From: a virus
IMG/VR virus record: IMGVR_UViG_3300040801_003099
Span: 1 to 29,521 of that record
DNA length: 29,521 bases
Direction: 5' to 3' (one strand)
Below are positions 15,685 through 22,425 of the stretch, in pieces. The notes below the pieces were generated by a model. The model was not told where the DNA came from and ran no database searches. It saw nothing but the letters and a program-made list of their open reading frames with translations. The position numbers were made by a program, and so were the translations under genes. Numbering within the stretch: the first letter of the stretch is position 1; every line of letters starts with the position of its first letter.

Positions 15685-17210
15685 AAATCCACCTGCCGAA
15701 TCCGCGCTTTACGCCGCTTACGCCGCCCTGACAGTTTAATCAGCCCCAACGTCAGCGCATCGACCATGTCATCATGCGCACCGTTCGGAAATTGCGCCGC
15801 TTGCAGAACAAAATCGTCTGTCTTTGCGGAGATGTGTGGATGCGGCAGGTACACATTGCCCGCTTCCACTGCTGGCACAATAGCGTTGACCCTAGCAATC
15901 TTTGACCCGCCAACCTCTTGAGGGGTTACTAAAATCAAGCCAGGGATTTTATCTTTTAGTAGACTCACTACAGCGGGGCCATTGGCAGCTTTTTCAATGA
16001 ATTTGGCAACGGTATCTTCACCGTCGCTCCATTGACTGACCGCTACAAGCGTCTCGTTAATGTCCATCCGGTCATTGGTAATTTCCGTGACGTAGCGATT
16101 TGCGCCAACCACGCCAATCTTCATGCCCGCTACGAAGTCGCTATCGGCACTCTTACCAAACGCCATATCCCACGTGTGAATGGTTCGTTCAAATTCTGTC
16201 GGTAATTCTTCTGCAAAAATCTCAATATCTTTATCATCAACCCGCAACGTGACGGCGGGTAATTTTTGTCCGGGATAGCACCAATAGCGCCACATGTGCT
16301 TTTTCAGCATGCCACCTTCAGCGGGAGCGGGGTTTTGTTGCTGTTGGGCAGCGAAGCCGTATGAGCCTAGTGTGCGCTTTTTCTTGGTGGTTTCGGTTTC
16401 GTCGTAGCGGGTAGGCCACAAAAGCTCACCATGCGTTTGACGCGGGTCAGAAAAGCCAATGCTAGTTTGGCAGCGGCGTTTGGGGTCGAACTCAGTCGGT
16501 AGCATCAAATGCTCAAAGCCGCCTACCTCTGAGAGTAAGTGCCCTGTGGCATCGTCCTCGTGAAGGCGCTGCATAATCAGAATGGTGCGGGTGGTAGCGG
16601 GGTCGTTTTTACGTTGCAACCATGTTTGGCGAATCCACTCGAGGTCTTTGCTGCGCTGGGTGTCACTGCTCACGTCAATCGGGTTGTGTGGGTCATCCAA
16701 AATAAGAATGTCGCCACCTTCACCGATGGTGGAGCTATTCACCGATGTTGCCAAGCGGTGACCGTAGTGGTCATTGTCATAGCGCCCTTTGGTGTTCTGG
16801 TCGCCACTGAGCCTAAAAACATCGCCAAAGTGCTGTTGGTACCAAGGAGATTGAATAAGCCTCCTCGAGGCCAAAGCATCACGCATGGCTAACGTTAAAG
16901 CGTGTGACGCCGTCAAAAAACGGGTTTCTGGCTCTGTTGTCCATACCCATGTTGGAAACATCACGCTCGTTAGTAGTGACTTCGTGTGGCGGGGTGGGAT
17001 GTTGATAATGAGGTCGCGGATGTCGCCTTTAACAACCGCCTCGAGGTGATCACAAATCACTTCGATGTGCCAGTTATCTTGAAACACATTCCCGCCGCCT
17101 GCATATTCCCATGCACCTTTGACGTACTCGTAAAGGCTGCGCTTAAACAGGCTGATTTCTACAGCATTGAAAAGCGAGGTTGGCTCGAGCTTCGTAATCT
17201 CAGGAATCAT
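15681..17210 (-). CDS. terL: Terminase large subunit
   Basis: The ATG at 17210 lies inside the end of the small terminase gene and gives 509 residues; a TTG 13 codons upstream is possible. The ATPase domain has a Walker A-like PPRHTKS at residues 72-78 and Walker B DILILDDP at 168-175. The nuclease domain has THTWDMAFG-like Asp349 and SADSD near 356-360, plus a late Asp cluster (GAHDDMVDA). This motor cuts and pumps DNA into the prohead through the portal coded next to it. Confidence 0.95.
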   Translation of the reverse strand: MIPEITKLEPTSLFNAVEISLFKRSLYEYVKGAWEYAGGGNVFQDNWHIEVICDHLEAVVKGDIRDLIINIPPRHTKSLLTSVMFPTWVWTTEPETRFLTASHALTLAMRDALASRRLIQSPWYQQHFGDVFRLSGDQNTKGRYDNDHYGHRLATSVNSSTIGEGGDILILDDPHNPIDVSSDTQRSKDLEWIRQTWLQRKNDPATTRTILIMQRLHEDDATGHLLSEVGGFEHLMLPTEFDPKRRCQTSIGFSDPRQTHGELLWPTRYDETETTKKKRTLGSYGFAAQQQQNPAPAEGGMLKKHMWRYWCYPGQKLPAVTLRVDDKDIEIFAEELPTEFERTIHTWDMAFGKSADSDFVAGMKIGVVGANRYVTEITNDRMDINETLVAVSQWSDGEDTVAKFIEKAANGPAVVSLLKDKIPGLILVTPQEVGGSKIARVNAIVPAVEAGNVYLPHPHISAKTDDFVLQAAQFPNGAHDDMVDALTLGLIKLSGRRKRRKARIRQVDL

Positions 17211-17688
17211 CGGACGGCACGACTTTCTTGAGGAGATTCCTAAATTCAATCAACTGGTGCTTATCGAGATTCTCTAAATGCCACGTCGCACCGCGTAAAT
17301 GCACGTTGTGTTCATCACTCATGCCCATGGCTTTGCGTTCAATGTCGGTAGCATCGCGCAGGTATTGCAAGGTGTCTCGAGCGTTGAGTTCACTGACGTT
17401 GAGAGAGTGCAGTCGCTCGAGTGCTTTGTCTTGCAGTTCCCGTGCAATCTCAATATGCCGCGCCCTTACTTCTGCTTCAGCGATGGCGGTGTGTTCAATG
17501 GTCTGTTTTTGGACTTGTAACTGATATTGACTGCGTTGCCCTGTCCAATTTTCTTCAGCCGCCCGTTGCCGGATTGTGTTGAACTTGGGTGCGCCGTCCA
17601 TTTCAGAAATACTCTTAAAGGTCACGTCATCAGTACCGGTGATGTAAATCTGACGCCACTTTTGCCAGTCATAGGTTCTTGCTGCCAT
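17200..17688 (-). CDS. terS: Terminase small subunit
   Basis: The ATG at 17688 has a near-perfect AAGGAGGT upstream, which decides the start, and the product is 162 residues. The N-terminal part (residues ~1-50, with YITGTDDVTFKSISE and FNTIRQRAAEENW) looks like a helix-turn-helix for packaging-site DNA, followed by a long charged helix for oligomerisation. It overlaps the large subunit gene by 11 bases, the normal arrangement. Confidence 0.85.
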   Translation of the reverse strand: MAARTYDWQKWRQIYITGTDDVTFKSISEMDGAPKFNTIRQRAAEENWTGQRSQYQLQVQKQTIEHTAIAEAEVRARHIEIARELQDKALERLHSLNVSELNARDTLQYLRDATDIERKAMGMSDEHNVHLRGATWHLENLDKHQLIEFRNLLKKVVPSDDS

Positions 17689-17757
17689 AGCGCACCTCCT
17701 TTCATACACGGTTGCGACATAGGGGTATATCGTGTCTATTTAGTAGGGTGTTTACCG

Positions 17758-18153
17758 TCAGAGACGAATGTCACAGGTATGTGTTGCTAGTGGCGCGAGT
17801 TGCTCAAAGAGCCAATTAGCGGTATCCATCGACAAACTGACATCGCCAAGACTGAGGGTTTCTTTTTCAATGGCTTTAGCAAAATAGGGGTCACGTTGCT
17901 TGGCAGAAATAATCAACATGAGATTGGCATCCGTTAGCATGTATTCAACGCCAGCAATCAAAAATTTAAGCGCCCTAGCCTTAGGACGCTCGGAGTATTT
18001 TGGATTGTAGGAACTGCGCGGCGGAATACCCCCGTAGAGGGTACGCCCACGCAGGCCATTAACGACGCTTAGGGCAGTTTGAAAATCTTTTTGGCAACCT
18101 GCGGCGCTAACCAGTCCTCTGCGGTGAAGCCGATGAAGCCGCACGTGTTGCAT
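17758..18153 (-). CDS. Hypothetical protein upstream of terminase, start uncertain
   Basis: The frame is open from an ATG at 18153 but overlaps the zinc ribbon gene by 85 bases. No start with a clear ribosome binding site lies past the overlap, so the true start is uncertain. The residues beyond the overlap (about 103) look folded and soluble, with a helix bundle-like second half. The two frames are related by -1, and CAAAAAG lies in the overlap, so a frameshifted fusion with the zinc ribbon protein is possible. Function unknown. Confidence 0.6.
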   Translation of the reverse strand: MQHVRLHRLHRRGLVSAAGCQKDFQTALSVVNGLRGRTLYGGIPPRSSYNPKYSERPKARALKFLIAGVEYMLTDANLMLIISAKQRDPYFAKAIEKETLSLGDVSLSMDTANWLFEQLAPLATHTCDIRL

Positions 18154-18317
18154 TTGCGACGGCGTAAGGTGAGGGGTTCGGGCGAATCCTCGAGCGATAG
18201 CACATCACCAACCTCTTCAAGAAAATAAGTCTGCACCGTGACCTCAAATTTTGTGCCATGACAATGAGGACAGCGCAGGGATTTATGTTTAGTTTTTTTG
18301 GGAATAGTAGACATCAT
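18069..18317 (-). CDS. Small zinc ribbon protein
   Basis: The product is 82 residues with two Cys pairs: CPHC at about residues 16-19 and CNTCG at about 56-60. This spacing forms a zinc ribbon. The protein starts with a basic tail (KKTKHKS). It is the first gene of the leftward virion operon, just before the terminase genes, where a small DNA- or RNA-binding regulator or packaging helper would fit. The specific role is unknown. Confidence 0.75.
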   Translation of the reverse strand: MMSTIPKKTKHKSLRCPHCHGTKFEVTVQTYFLEEVGDVLSLEDSPEPLTLRRRKCNTCGFIGFTAEDWLAPQVAKKIFKLP

Positions 18318-18456
18318 GCGGGTGCAAACGTCCCACAGTAAAAATAATGTAGCACATTCACAGACATGATGTGTGATTTACAAAGCATGAACTAATTTTG
18401 AACGGGGTCAAGAGTAGGTGTCTGTGATGTCAAGATTGGGAAAGGTTGGGGCGAAA

Positions 18457-18669
18457 TTAGTCACGTTTTACTACTATCACTTTGAGGTTGAGGCGCTCGA
18501 GCAACCTTCTTGCTGTTGGCGTCAAGATGCCCTGCCTGCCGTTCAAAATATCTGAAATAGTGGGTTGTCGCACCTCTAAAGTATCTGCCAAGTCTTGCTG
18601 AGTTAAGCCTTGCTCGAGCATTGCCCGACGTATTGCAGCCGCTAAATTTCGTTCATTAAAATCCGCCAT
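18457..18669 (-). CDS. XRE-family repressor or Cro-like protein
   Basis: The start is placed at the ATG at 18669 with GGAG seven bases upstream, giving 70 residues; the longer frame lacks a site. A clear helix-turn-helix (LTQQDLADTLEVRQPTISDI) spans residues ~24-43. The gene is divergent from the rightward gene at 18807, and the shared gap contains a perfect 7-base inverted repeat within a consensus promoter. It most likely binds there and represses rightward transcription, possibly its own as well. Confidence 0.85.
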   Translation of the reverse strand: MADFNERNLAAAIRRAMLEQGLTQQDLADTLEVRQPTISDILNGRQGILTPTARRLLERLNLKVIVVKRD

Positions 18670-18696
18670 TTTCACGCTCCTAGACGTGCTTTTTGC

Positions 18697-18725
18697 TTGC
18701 AATTTATACGGCTATACCGTATAAT
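18697..18725 (+). promoter_or_regulatory. Sigma70-type promoter with embedded operator
   Basis: TTGCAA (18697-18702), a 17-base spacer and TATAAT (18720-18725) form a near-consensus promoter for the rightward genes at 18807-19549. Within it, TATACGG (18705-18711) and CCGTATA (18717-18723) are a perfect inverted repeat around CTATA. A repressor bound there would block the polymerase; the divergent XRE protein is the obvious candidate. Confidence 0.8.
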
Positions 18726-18738
18726 AAAGACATCAGAG

Positions 18739-18774
18739 AAGGGGCGTTATGCCTGCCAGCAACTCGCGCCCCTT
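18739..18774 (+). promoter_or_regulatory. Structured 5' leader hairpin
   Basis: AAGGGGCG pairs with CGCCCCTT around a 20-base loop, just after the predicted start of transcription and 32 bases before the ATG at 18807. No T-run follows, so it is not a simple terminator. It may protect the transcript or control translation. Confidence 0.5.
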
Positions 18775-18806
18775 ACCTGAAATTCTGTCCCGAAAGGACT
18801 TCGTTT

Positions 18807-19004
18807 ATGCACAATAGCAGATTTCCAACTCAGTCGCTGCGAGATGCTGCCAAGGTATGCGAACAGGGTCAACTTGACCCGCCCGTCTACCCTGACCCCG
18901 AACCTGTAAGCCGGAATTTTGAACGCTCATCTGTTGATTATGCAAGCCTTTTGGCTGCACAAATGGACGAACTCGATGCTTTAGAAATGGAGGTCGCAGC
19001 ATGA
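18807..19004 (+). CDS. Small early protein, unknown
   Basis: The ATG at 18807 follows AAAGGA and lies after a structured leader, so it is chosen over the longer frame, which would start inside the promoter. The product has 65 residues, with a Pro-rich middle and an acidic helical end (LLAAQMDELDALEMEV). Its stop overlaps the next start as ATGA. It is not recognised; it may partner the protein coded next to it. Confidence 0.7.
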   Translation: MHNSRFPTQSLRDAAKVCEQGQLDPPVYPDPEPVSRNFERSSVDYASLLAAQMDELDALEMEVAA

Positions 19005-19549
19005 TTTCAGGTACGACGCAAAACGTTGAACTCGAGCACGGCATGTATCACGCCACGCTGACAGGCACAAACATGTTTCTTAGTCCGAATTACAACACAG
19101 GCGAGCTTGAATTGAATCTGACGCTCGAGCTTGACCTCGGCGGCAAAACCCACTACGACAGCTTCATCACCATCCCCACCGACGATGCTGGCTTGCCCCG
19201 CATGGCTGGTAGCAAGTCGAAACTCTACAACCGCTTTAGCGCCTTGTATGGTGAGCGATTTGACCCTAAGGCTGTCGGCAAAACCTTGGATGTCGAATAC
19301 GTCTTGCCTGAACAGTACGACAGCGCCGACGGCTTACGTGATTTGCCCACATGGGATGAGATTGACACGGGCGCAAAACAGCGTGTTCCCGTTGGCATCC
19401 TTGTAAACGGTGTCGATTTGACGGGGCGGCAATGCCTTATTGAGGTTGGACACATGCAGAAACCTGATGGGACTATGAGTAAACGCACGTCTGTTGTGAC
19501 CGCCATGCCCTTACCCAAAGGGGGTGACACAGCGAAACGGGCGGCGTAG
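19001..19549 (+). CDS. Possible phage single-strand DNA binding protein
   Basis: The product is 182 residues, beta-rich, with a segment (GMYHATLTGTN) followed by strand-like ELELNLTLELDLGG, a helix with SKLYNRFSALYG, and later strands. This resembles OB-fold-like proteins of the DUF669 kind that serve phages as single-strand binding proteins. I cannot confirm the family. It is transcribed from the operator-controlled promoter at 18697 and ends before a strong terminator. Confidence 0.6.
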   Translation: MISGTTQNVELEHGMYHATLTGTNMFLSPNYNTGELELNLTLELDLGGKTHYDSFITIPTDDAGLPRMAGSKSKLYNRFSALYGERFDPKAVGKTLDVEYVLPEQYDSADGLRDLPTWDEIDTGAKQRVPVGILVNGVDLTGRQCLIEVGHMQKPDGTMSKRTSVVTAMPLPKGGDTAKRAA

Positions 19550-19580
19550 GCGTTATTCTGATTTTGCACGCGCCTTGTGC

Positions 19581-19622
19581 AACCCCCCTCGAGACCTCAA
19601 CCAGCTCGAGGGGGGTTTTTTT
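19581..19622 (+). terminator. Strong rho-independent terminator
   Basis: A perfect 13-base stem (19581-19593 with 19605-19617) encloses an 11-base loop, and the T-run continues to 19622. Both arms contain the window's iterated hexamer CTCGAG. It ends the transcript from 18697. Confidence 0.95.
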
Positions 19623-19663
19623 GTGACACTGACATGACCGCGCATCGCGACGTGTAATGAACT

Positions 19664-20482
19664 ATGCCCACAATCACTCCCAATCCTGCATACCGAGCCG
19701 GACGCAACCTACCAGATGGTTACATGACCGTTGCCGAGTTTAGCCGTTCGCTAGGCTTACGCGGTGGTGGCCTGTATCGAGAGTTGGGTCGTTACGGTAT
19801 TCGCACCAAAAGAATTGGCAAATACCGCGCTATCAGTGTAGAAAATGCCCAAAAATACATCACATTAACCGAGTTACCTCACATCAAGAGGGTAACTAAA
19901 CGACCTAGCGGATGGCTGAATACTGCACGTACGGCTGATGTCATTGGTTGTTCAACATGTACCGTGGATAGACTTGCGAGGCAAAAAGCGTTTCGGGCGG
20001 TCCGCGTAGGGTACACGCGCTACTTTCATCCAGCCGATGTAGAACAGGTACGGCTCGAGTACAACAATTTCCCGTTACCTCACTGGTATGCCGTTGTTGA
20101 CACAGCACAGATTTATAATGCCGATGTCAACACAGCTATTCGCTGGTTACGCCGCCACTTTGAATTGCGAAAATATCGACGACCCGAGACAAAGCAATTG
20201 ATTATGTACGCTGAACAAAAATCACTCGAGCACTGGGTAGGCCACTATGCCCAATGGTGGAAAGATGTTGGTAGCCAACCCACGATTGGCGAACAGATAA
20301 TGCAACTCGTAGCACAACACCCTATGACCCTAGATGACCTGAATACCCACATTGATAGTACACGCGAATCTATCAAAAATACCGCCAATCGAATGGCTCG
20401 AGATGGCATCATTAGCAAAGATACTTCTGACATCCGCAAGCCACGCTATCAGGCAGCGGTATCCGCCCAAAAAGCGGCATAG
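19664..20482 (+). CDS. Multi-domain helix-turn-helix DNA-binding protein
   Basis: The product has 272 residues. It appears to hold successive DNA-binding modules. Residues ~20-70 look like an excisionase/MerR-type winged helix (GYMTVAEFSRSLGL then KRIGKYRAISVENAQKYI). Residues ~85-130 repeat that form (WLNTARTADVIGCSTCTVDRLA then YTRYFHPADVEQV). The C terminus (~210-262) resembles a winged helix (MTLDDLNTHIDSTRESIKNT). Replication initiation or control of early genes is possible. It stands alone between two terminators. Confidence 0.7.
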   Translation: MPTITPNPAYRAGRNLPDGYMTVAEFSRSLGLRGGGLYRELGRYGIRTKRIGKYRAISVENAQKYITLTELPHIKRVTKRPSGWLNTARTADVIGCSTCTVDRLARQKAFRAVRVGYTRYFHPADVEQVRLEYNNFPLPHWYAVVDTAQIYNADVNTAIRWLRRHFELRKYRRPETKQLIMYAEQKSLEHWVGHYAQWWKDVGSQPTIGEQIMQLVAQHPMTLDDLNTHIDSTRESIKNTANRMARDGIISKDTSDIRKPRYQAAVSAQKAA

Positions 20483-20510
20483 AAAAACCTCCTACCCAGA
20501 AGGTAGAAGG
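20483..20510 (-). terminator. Terminator of the leftward GemA unit
   Basis: On the minus strand CCTTCTACC pairs with GGTAGGAGG (one G-U) around a 5-base loop, followed by five T. It lies 35 bases past the stop of the small gene at 20545. Confidence 0.8.
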
Positions 20511-20544
20511 CTCGAGAAATTCATGTGTGTTTGGTGGTGTGGTA

Positions 20545-20715
20545 TTACATAGTCGTTACCCCCGCTTTCACAACTTTGACACTCTTGTGGGTCACGTAGC
20601 TGTTAGGTGAGTTCCGCCACGCAACCAGCAATACTTGACCACGACCTTCAACGCTAACGACCTTGCCAACTTTTGAGCCGACCTGAATGGTGTCACCTAC
20701 CTTGATACGTGTCAT
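20545..20715 (-). CDS. Small KOW/SH3-like protein
   Basis: This 56-residue frame starts with an ATGA overlap with the preceding gene and is followed by a terminator. The sequence (KVGDTIQVGSKVGKVVSVEG, then VLLVAW and YVTHKSVKVV) has the short strands and Gly turns of a KOW or SH3-type small barrel, often an RNA- or protein-binding unit. The coupling to its neighbour and the beta pattern support it as real. Its partner is unknown. Confidence 0.65.
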   Translation of the reverse strand: MTRIKVGDTIQVGSKVGKVVSVEGRGQVLLVAWRNSPNSYVTHKSVKVVKAGVTTM

Positions 20716-20960
20716 TTTATCGCCTCGAGCTGCTGCTTGTACTCAGCTTCCGACACCACCGCAACAGGCGTAACGTAGGTGTAGCGCCCTTTACCGAGGT
20801 TAAAGGCGCGATGTTCTTGCTCGAGGTCAGCGAGGCATTGGAATAGCTCGAGCAACCCCACTTTATAACCCGCATCCAACAACTCACCTTGAATCGCGTT
20901 GATGTTTACAAAACTGCCTTCGTTGGACTTGAGAATTGCCACTACAGATTCTTTCACCAT
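20712..20960 (-). CDS. Small winged-helix-like protein
   Basis: The start is placed at the ATG at 20960, which has GGAGG three bases upstream; the longer open frame overlaps the GemA-like gene and is a shadow there. The 82-residue product has helices and a wing-like end (LGKGRYTYVTPV), like a small winged helix. It lies between GemA and the KOW-like protein in one unit. The function is unknown. Confidence 0.7.
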   Translation of the reverse strand: MVKESVVAILKSNEGSFVNINAIQGELLDAGYKVGLLELFQCLADLEQEHRAFNLGKGRYTYVTPVAVVSEAEYKQQLEAIK

Positions 20961-20979
20961 AACCTCCAAAAAGGAGCGC

Positions 20980-21378
20980 TTAACGCGCCCCTTCGCTGAC
21001 AAGACGGGCGATTTCGTGGGCGATAAAGTCACTTTCTTTGAGTGCGTTGCGATAGCCACGCTCGGCAATTTCTTTAACAGCCGTGCCGTCAACTTTATTG
21101 CTAAATTCGGCAAGACGCTCAAGGTTGTCTTGTGTCAAGCGATAAGCTTCTACAAGGCTGTCAAGCTCGGTAGGTTCGGCGGGCGGATTGAGTTCGTTAT
21201 CAAAGTCGCTACTAACGCACTCGAGCTGCTCAATGTCCATATCGGCACAAGAACGTAAGCCTGTAAGACGCTCGAGGCGGTCTCGGTAAGCGGTATCGCC
21301 TAATCCGAGTTGGCGTTGCATCGCGTGGATTGCACGCAAGTGGTTGTTGCGAATTTCGCGGTAGGTACCAGTAAGCAT
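20980..21378 (-). CDS. GemA-like protein (Mu gp16 / DUF1018 type)
   Basis: The product is 132 residues with GGAGA before the ATG. The N terminus matches the family pattern: IRNNHLRAIHAMQRQLGLGD, then TAYRDRLERLTGLRSCADM. In phage Mu, GemA affects host gene expression and DNA supercoiling; relatives occur in many non-transposing prophages. Here it is the first gene of a leftward three-gene unit with a consensus promoter at 21431-21460. No transposase is visible, so the phage need not be Mu-like. Confidence 0.7.
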   Translation of the reverse strand: MLTGTYREIRNNHLRAIHAMQRQLGLGDTAYRDRLERLTGLRSCADMDIEQLECVSSDFDNELNPPAEPTELDSLVEAYRLTQDNLERLAEFSNKVDGTAVKEIAERGYRNALKESDFIAHEIARLVSEGAR

Positions 21379-21430
21379 GTGGTCTCCAATCTGTGCGAGG
21401 GAGAGGGGAACTCTCTCGCTTACATTTGTA

Positions 21431-21460
21431 ACTATAGCACGCTAGCATGGTATATGTCAA
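21431..21460 (-). promoter_or_regulatory. Promoter of the leftward GemA unit
   Basis: On the minus strand TTGACA (21460-21455), an 18-base spacer and TATAGT (21436-21431) form a strong sigma70-type promoter with an extended -10 (TGC before TATAGT). The spacer holds GCTAGC in the same place as in the promoter at 29253-29282, which suggests shared control. Confidence 0.8.
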
Positions 21461-21476
21461 GCTAGTATGCTATACT
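21461..21476 (+). promoter_or_regulatory. Extended -10 promoter of the regulator at 21483
   Basis: GCTAGTATGCTATACT contains an extended -10 (TGC plus TATACT, 21471-21476) and the same GCTAG box as two other promoters. Transcription would start at or next to the ATG at 21483, so the message may lack a leader. No good -35 is seen. Confidence 0.6.
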
Positions 21477-21482
21477 GACACC

Positions 21483-21725
21483 ATGAGGCAAGCATCGTTT
21501 CAACTACAAAAAGTGCTGGATAAATGTGACGTGACTGCATACCGATTGGCACAGGCAACAGGCAAGCGTCTGTCGCGCACGGCAATATACCGCCTTATCA
21601 ACCATCCGCCCTTGCGAGTTGACCTCGAGACACTGGCAACCCTGCTGGACGCATTTGAAGAACTAGGTTGTGAGGTGGAATTGAATGATTTGATTGTGGT
21701 GAGCGTGGTGCGAAGTGCGTCGTAA
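21483..21725 (+). CDS. Small XRE-type regulator, probably leaderless message
   Basis: The ATG at 21483 lies 7 bases after TATACT; the frame's earlier ATG is inside the promoter. The product is 80 residues with a helix-turn-helix (VTAYRLAQATGKRLSRTAIYRLIN) and a Leu-rich end. It is a paralogue of the protein at 1386-1664. The divergent promoter arrangement with the GemA unit and repeated GCTAG boxes suggest it controls that region, much as lysogeny regulators do. The PadR-like gene follows with an 11-base overlap. Confidence 0.8.
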   Translation: MRQASFQLQKVLDKCDVTAYRLAQATGKRLSRTAIYRLINHPPLRVDLETLATLLDAFEELGCEVELNDLIVVSVVRSAS

Positions 21726-21984
21726 ACTGTCTAAAAAAGAGATGCGCATTCTGCAAGCATTGGATGCACCAAACGCGCCATTGTTTGGCTATGAAGTCGG
21801 GCAAGCTGCAAAAATATGGCCAGGCACGTTATATCCGATACTGTACAAGCTCGAGCGCGATGGATTCGTTGCTGGCGAATGGGAAACCGATGAACCACAA
21901 CCTGATCAGAAAGGACGCCGCCGCTATTACCACTTGACGCTAGCAGGCATTCGGGCTGTGCAACGTGTTTCCGTTCAAACGTGA
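21715..21984 (+). CDS. PadR-family transcriptional regulator
   Basis: The GTG start overlaps the end of the preceding regulator by 11 bases. The 89-residue product matches the PadR winged helix: LSKKEMRILQAL, then WPGTLYPILYKLERDGFVAGEW and GRRRYYHLTLAGI. The family usually represses a target and binds small ligands. It forms a two-gene control unit with the XRE-type gene. Confidence 0.85.
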   Translation: MRRKLSKKEMRILQALDAPNAPLFGYEVGQAAKIWPGTLYPILYKLERDGFVAGEWETDEPQPDQKGRRRYYHLTLAGIRAVQRVSVQT

Positions 21985-22011
21985 CCATATTCCCGGCGTC
22001 GCGAAAATGGT

Positions 22012-22031
22012 TTAGCCCTGTCTAGGGGCTA
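22012..22031. terminator. Short bidirectional terminator-like hairpin
   Basis: TAGCCC (22013-22018) pairs with GGGCTA (22026-22031) between two convergent genes. The tail TTGTTTG on the plus side is weak. It overlaps the stop codon of the leftward gene. Confidence 0.4.
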
Positions 22032-22356
22032 TTGTTTGCACGATGATGTCAAGCTCGAGTAACCGCAAAATCCGCTGCCACACATAGGGGATCAGTTCGG
22101 ATGTTTCAGGTAGGTGCTCGAGCAAACTCACACCCTCACCCGACCCCTCAACAACCACAACTAACTGACAAGAAAAAAGACGCGCTATAGCGTCTAAATC
22201 ATCGCCTGCAATGTGTGAGTGCTCACCTGCTAACACCTGACTAATAAACGGCTGTGTGCGTCCTAGCACGTCGCTTATATCACCCTGCTTCATTCCTAAA
22301 GCATGACGCCTGTCGTCAACAGCTTGTAAAATTGCCTGCTTAATTCCCACAATCAC
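22012..22356 (-). CDS. XRE-family repressor divergent from parA
   Basis: The GTG at 22356 gives 114 residues. A helix-turn-helix (KQGDISDVLGRTQPFISQVL) lies at about residues 23-42, and the C-terminal part is helical. A possible -10 (TATCAT, 22366-22361 on the minus strand) lies so close that transcription would begin at the start codon. Between it and parA is a perfect 9-base palindrome, so it probably represses the partition operon and perhaps itself. Confidence 0.8.
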   Translation of the reverse strand: MIVGIKQAILQAVDDRRHALGMKQGDISDVLGRTQPFISQVLAGEHSHIAGDDLDAIARLFSCQLVVVVEGSGEGVSLLEHLPETSELIPYVWQRILRLLELDIIVQTIAPRQG

Positions 22357-22382
22357 AACGATGATAGCGCACGTTTGCTATA

Positions 22383-22412
22383 TTGGCACTCATATAAGCA
22401 AGTGCTTATATA
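22383..22412 (+). promoter_or_regulatory. parA promoter covering a perfect palindrome
   Basis: TTGGCA (22383-22388), an 18-base spacer and TATATA (22407-22412) fit a promoter for parA. ATATAAGCA (22392-22400) and TGCTTATAT (22403-22411) are a perfect inverted repeat with a 2-base centre, occupying the spacer and the -10. Candidate binders are the divergent XRE protein or the RHH partner of ParA. Confidence 0.7.
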
Positions 22413-22425
22413 GATTGGAGACAAT

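Noticed and set aside
20980-21378. GemA-like protein as proof of a Mu-type transposable phage
   Set aside because: No transposase or MuB is visible and the virion order is HK97-like. GemA relatives occur in other prophages.
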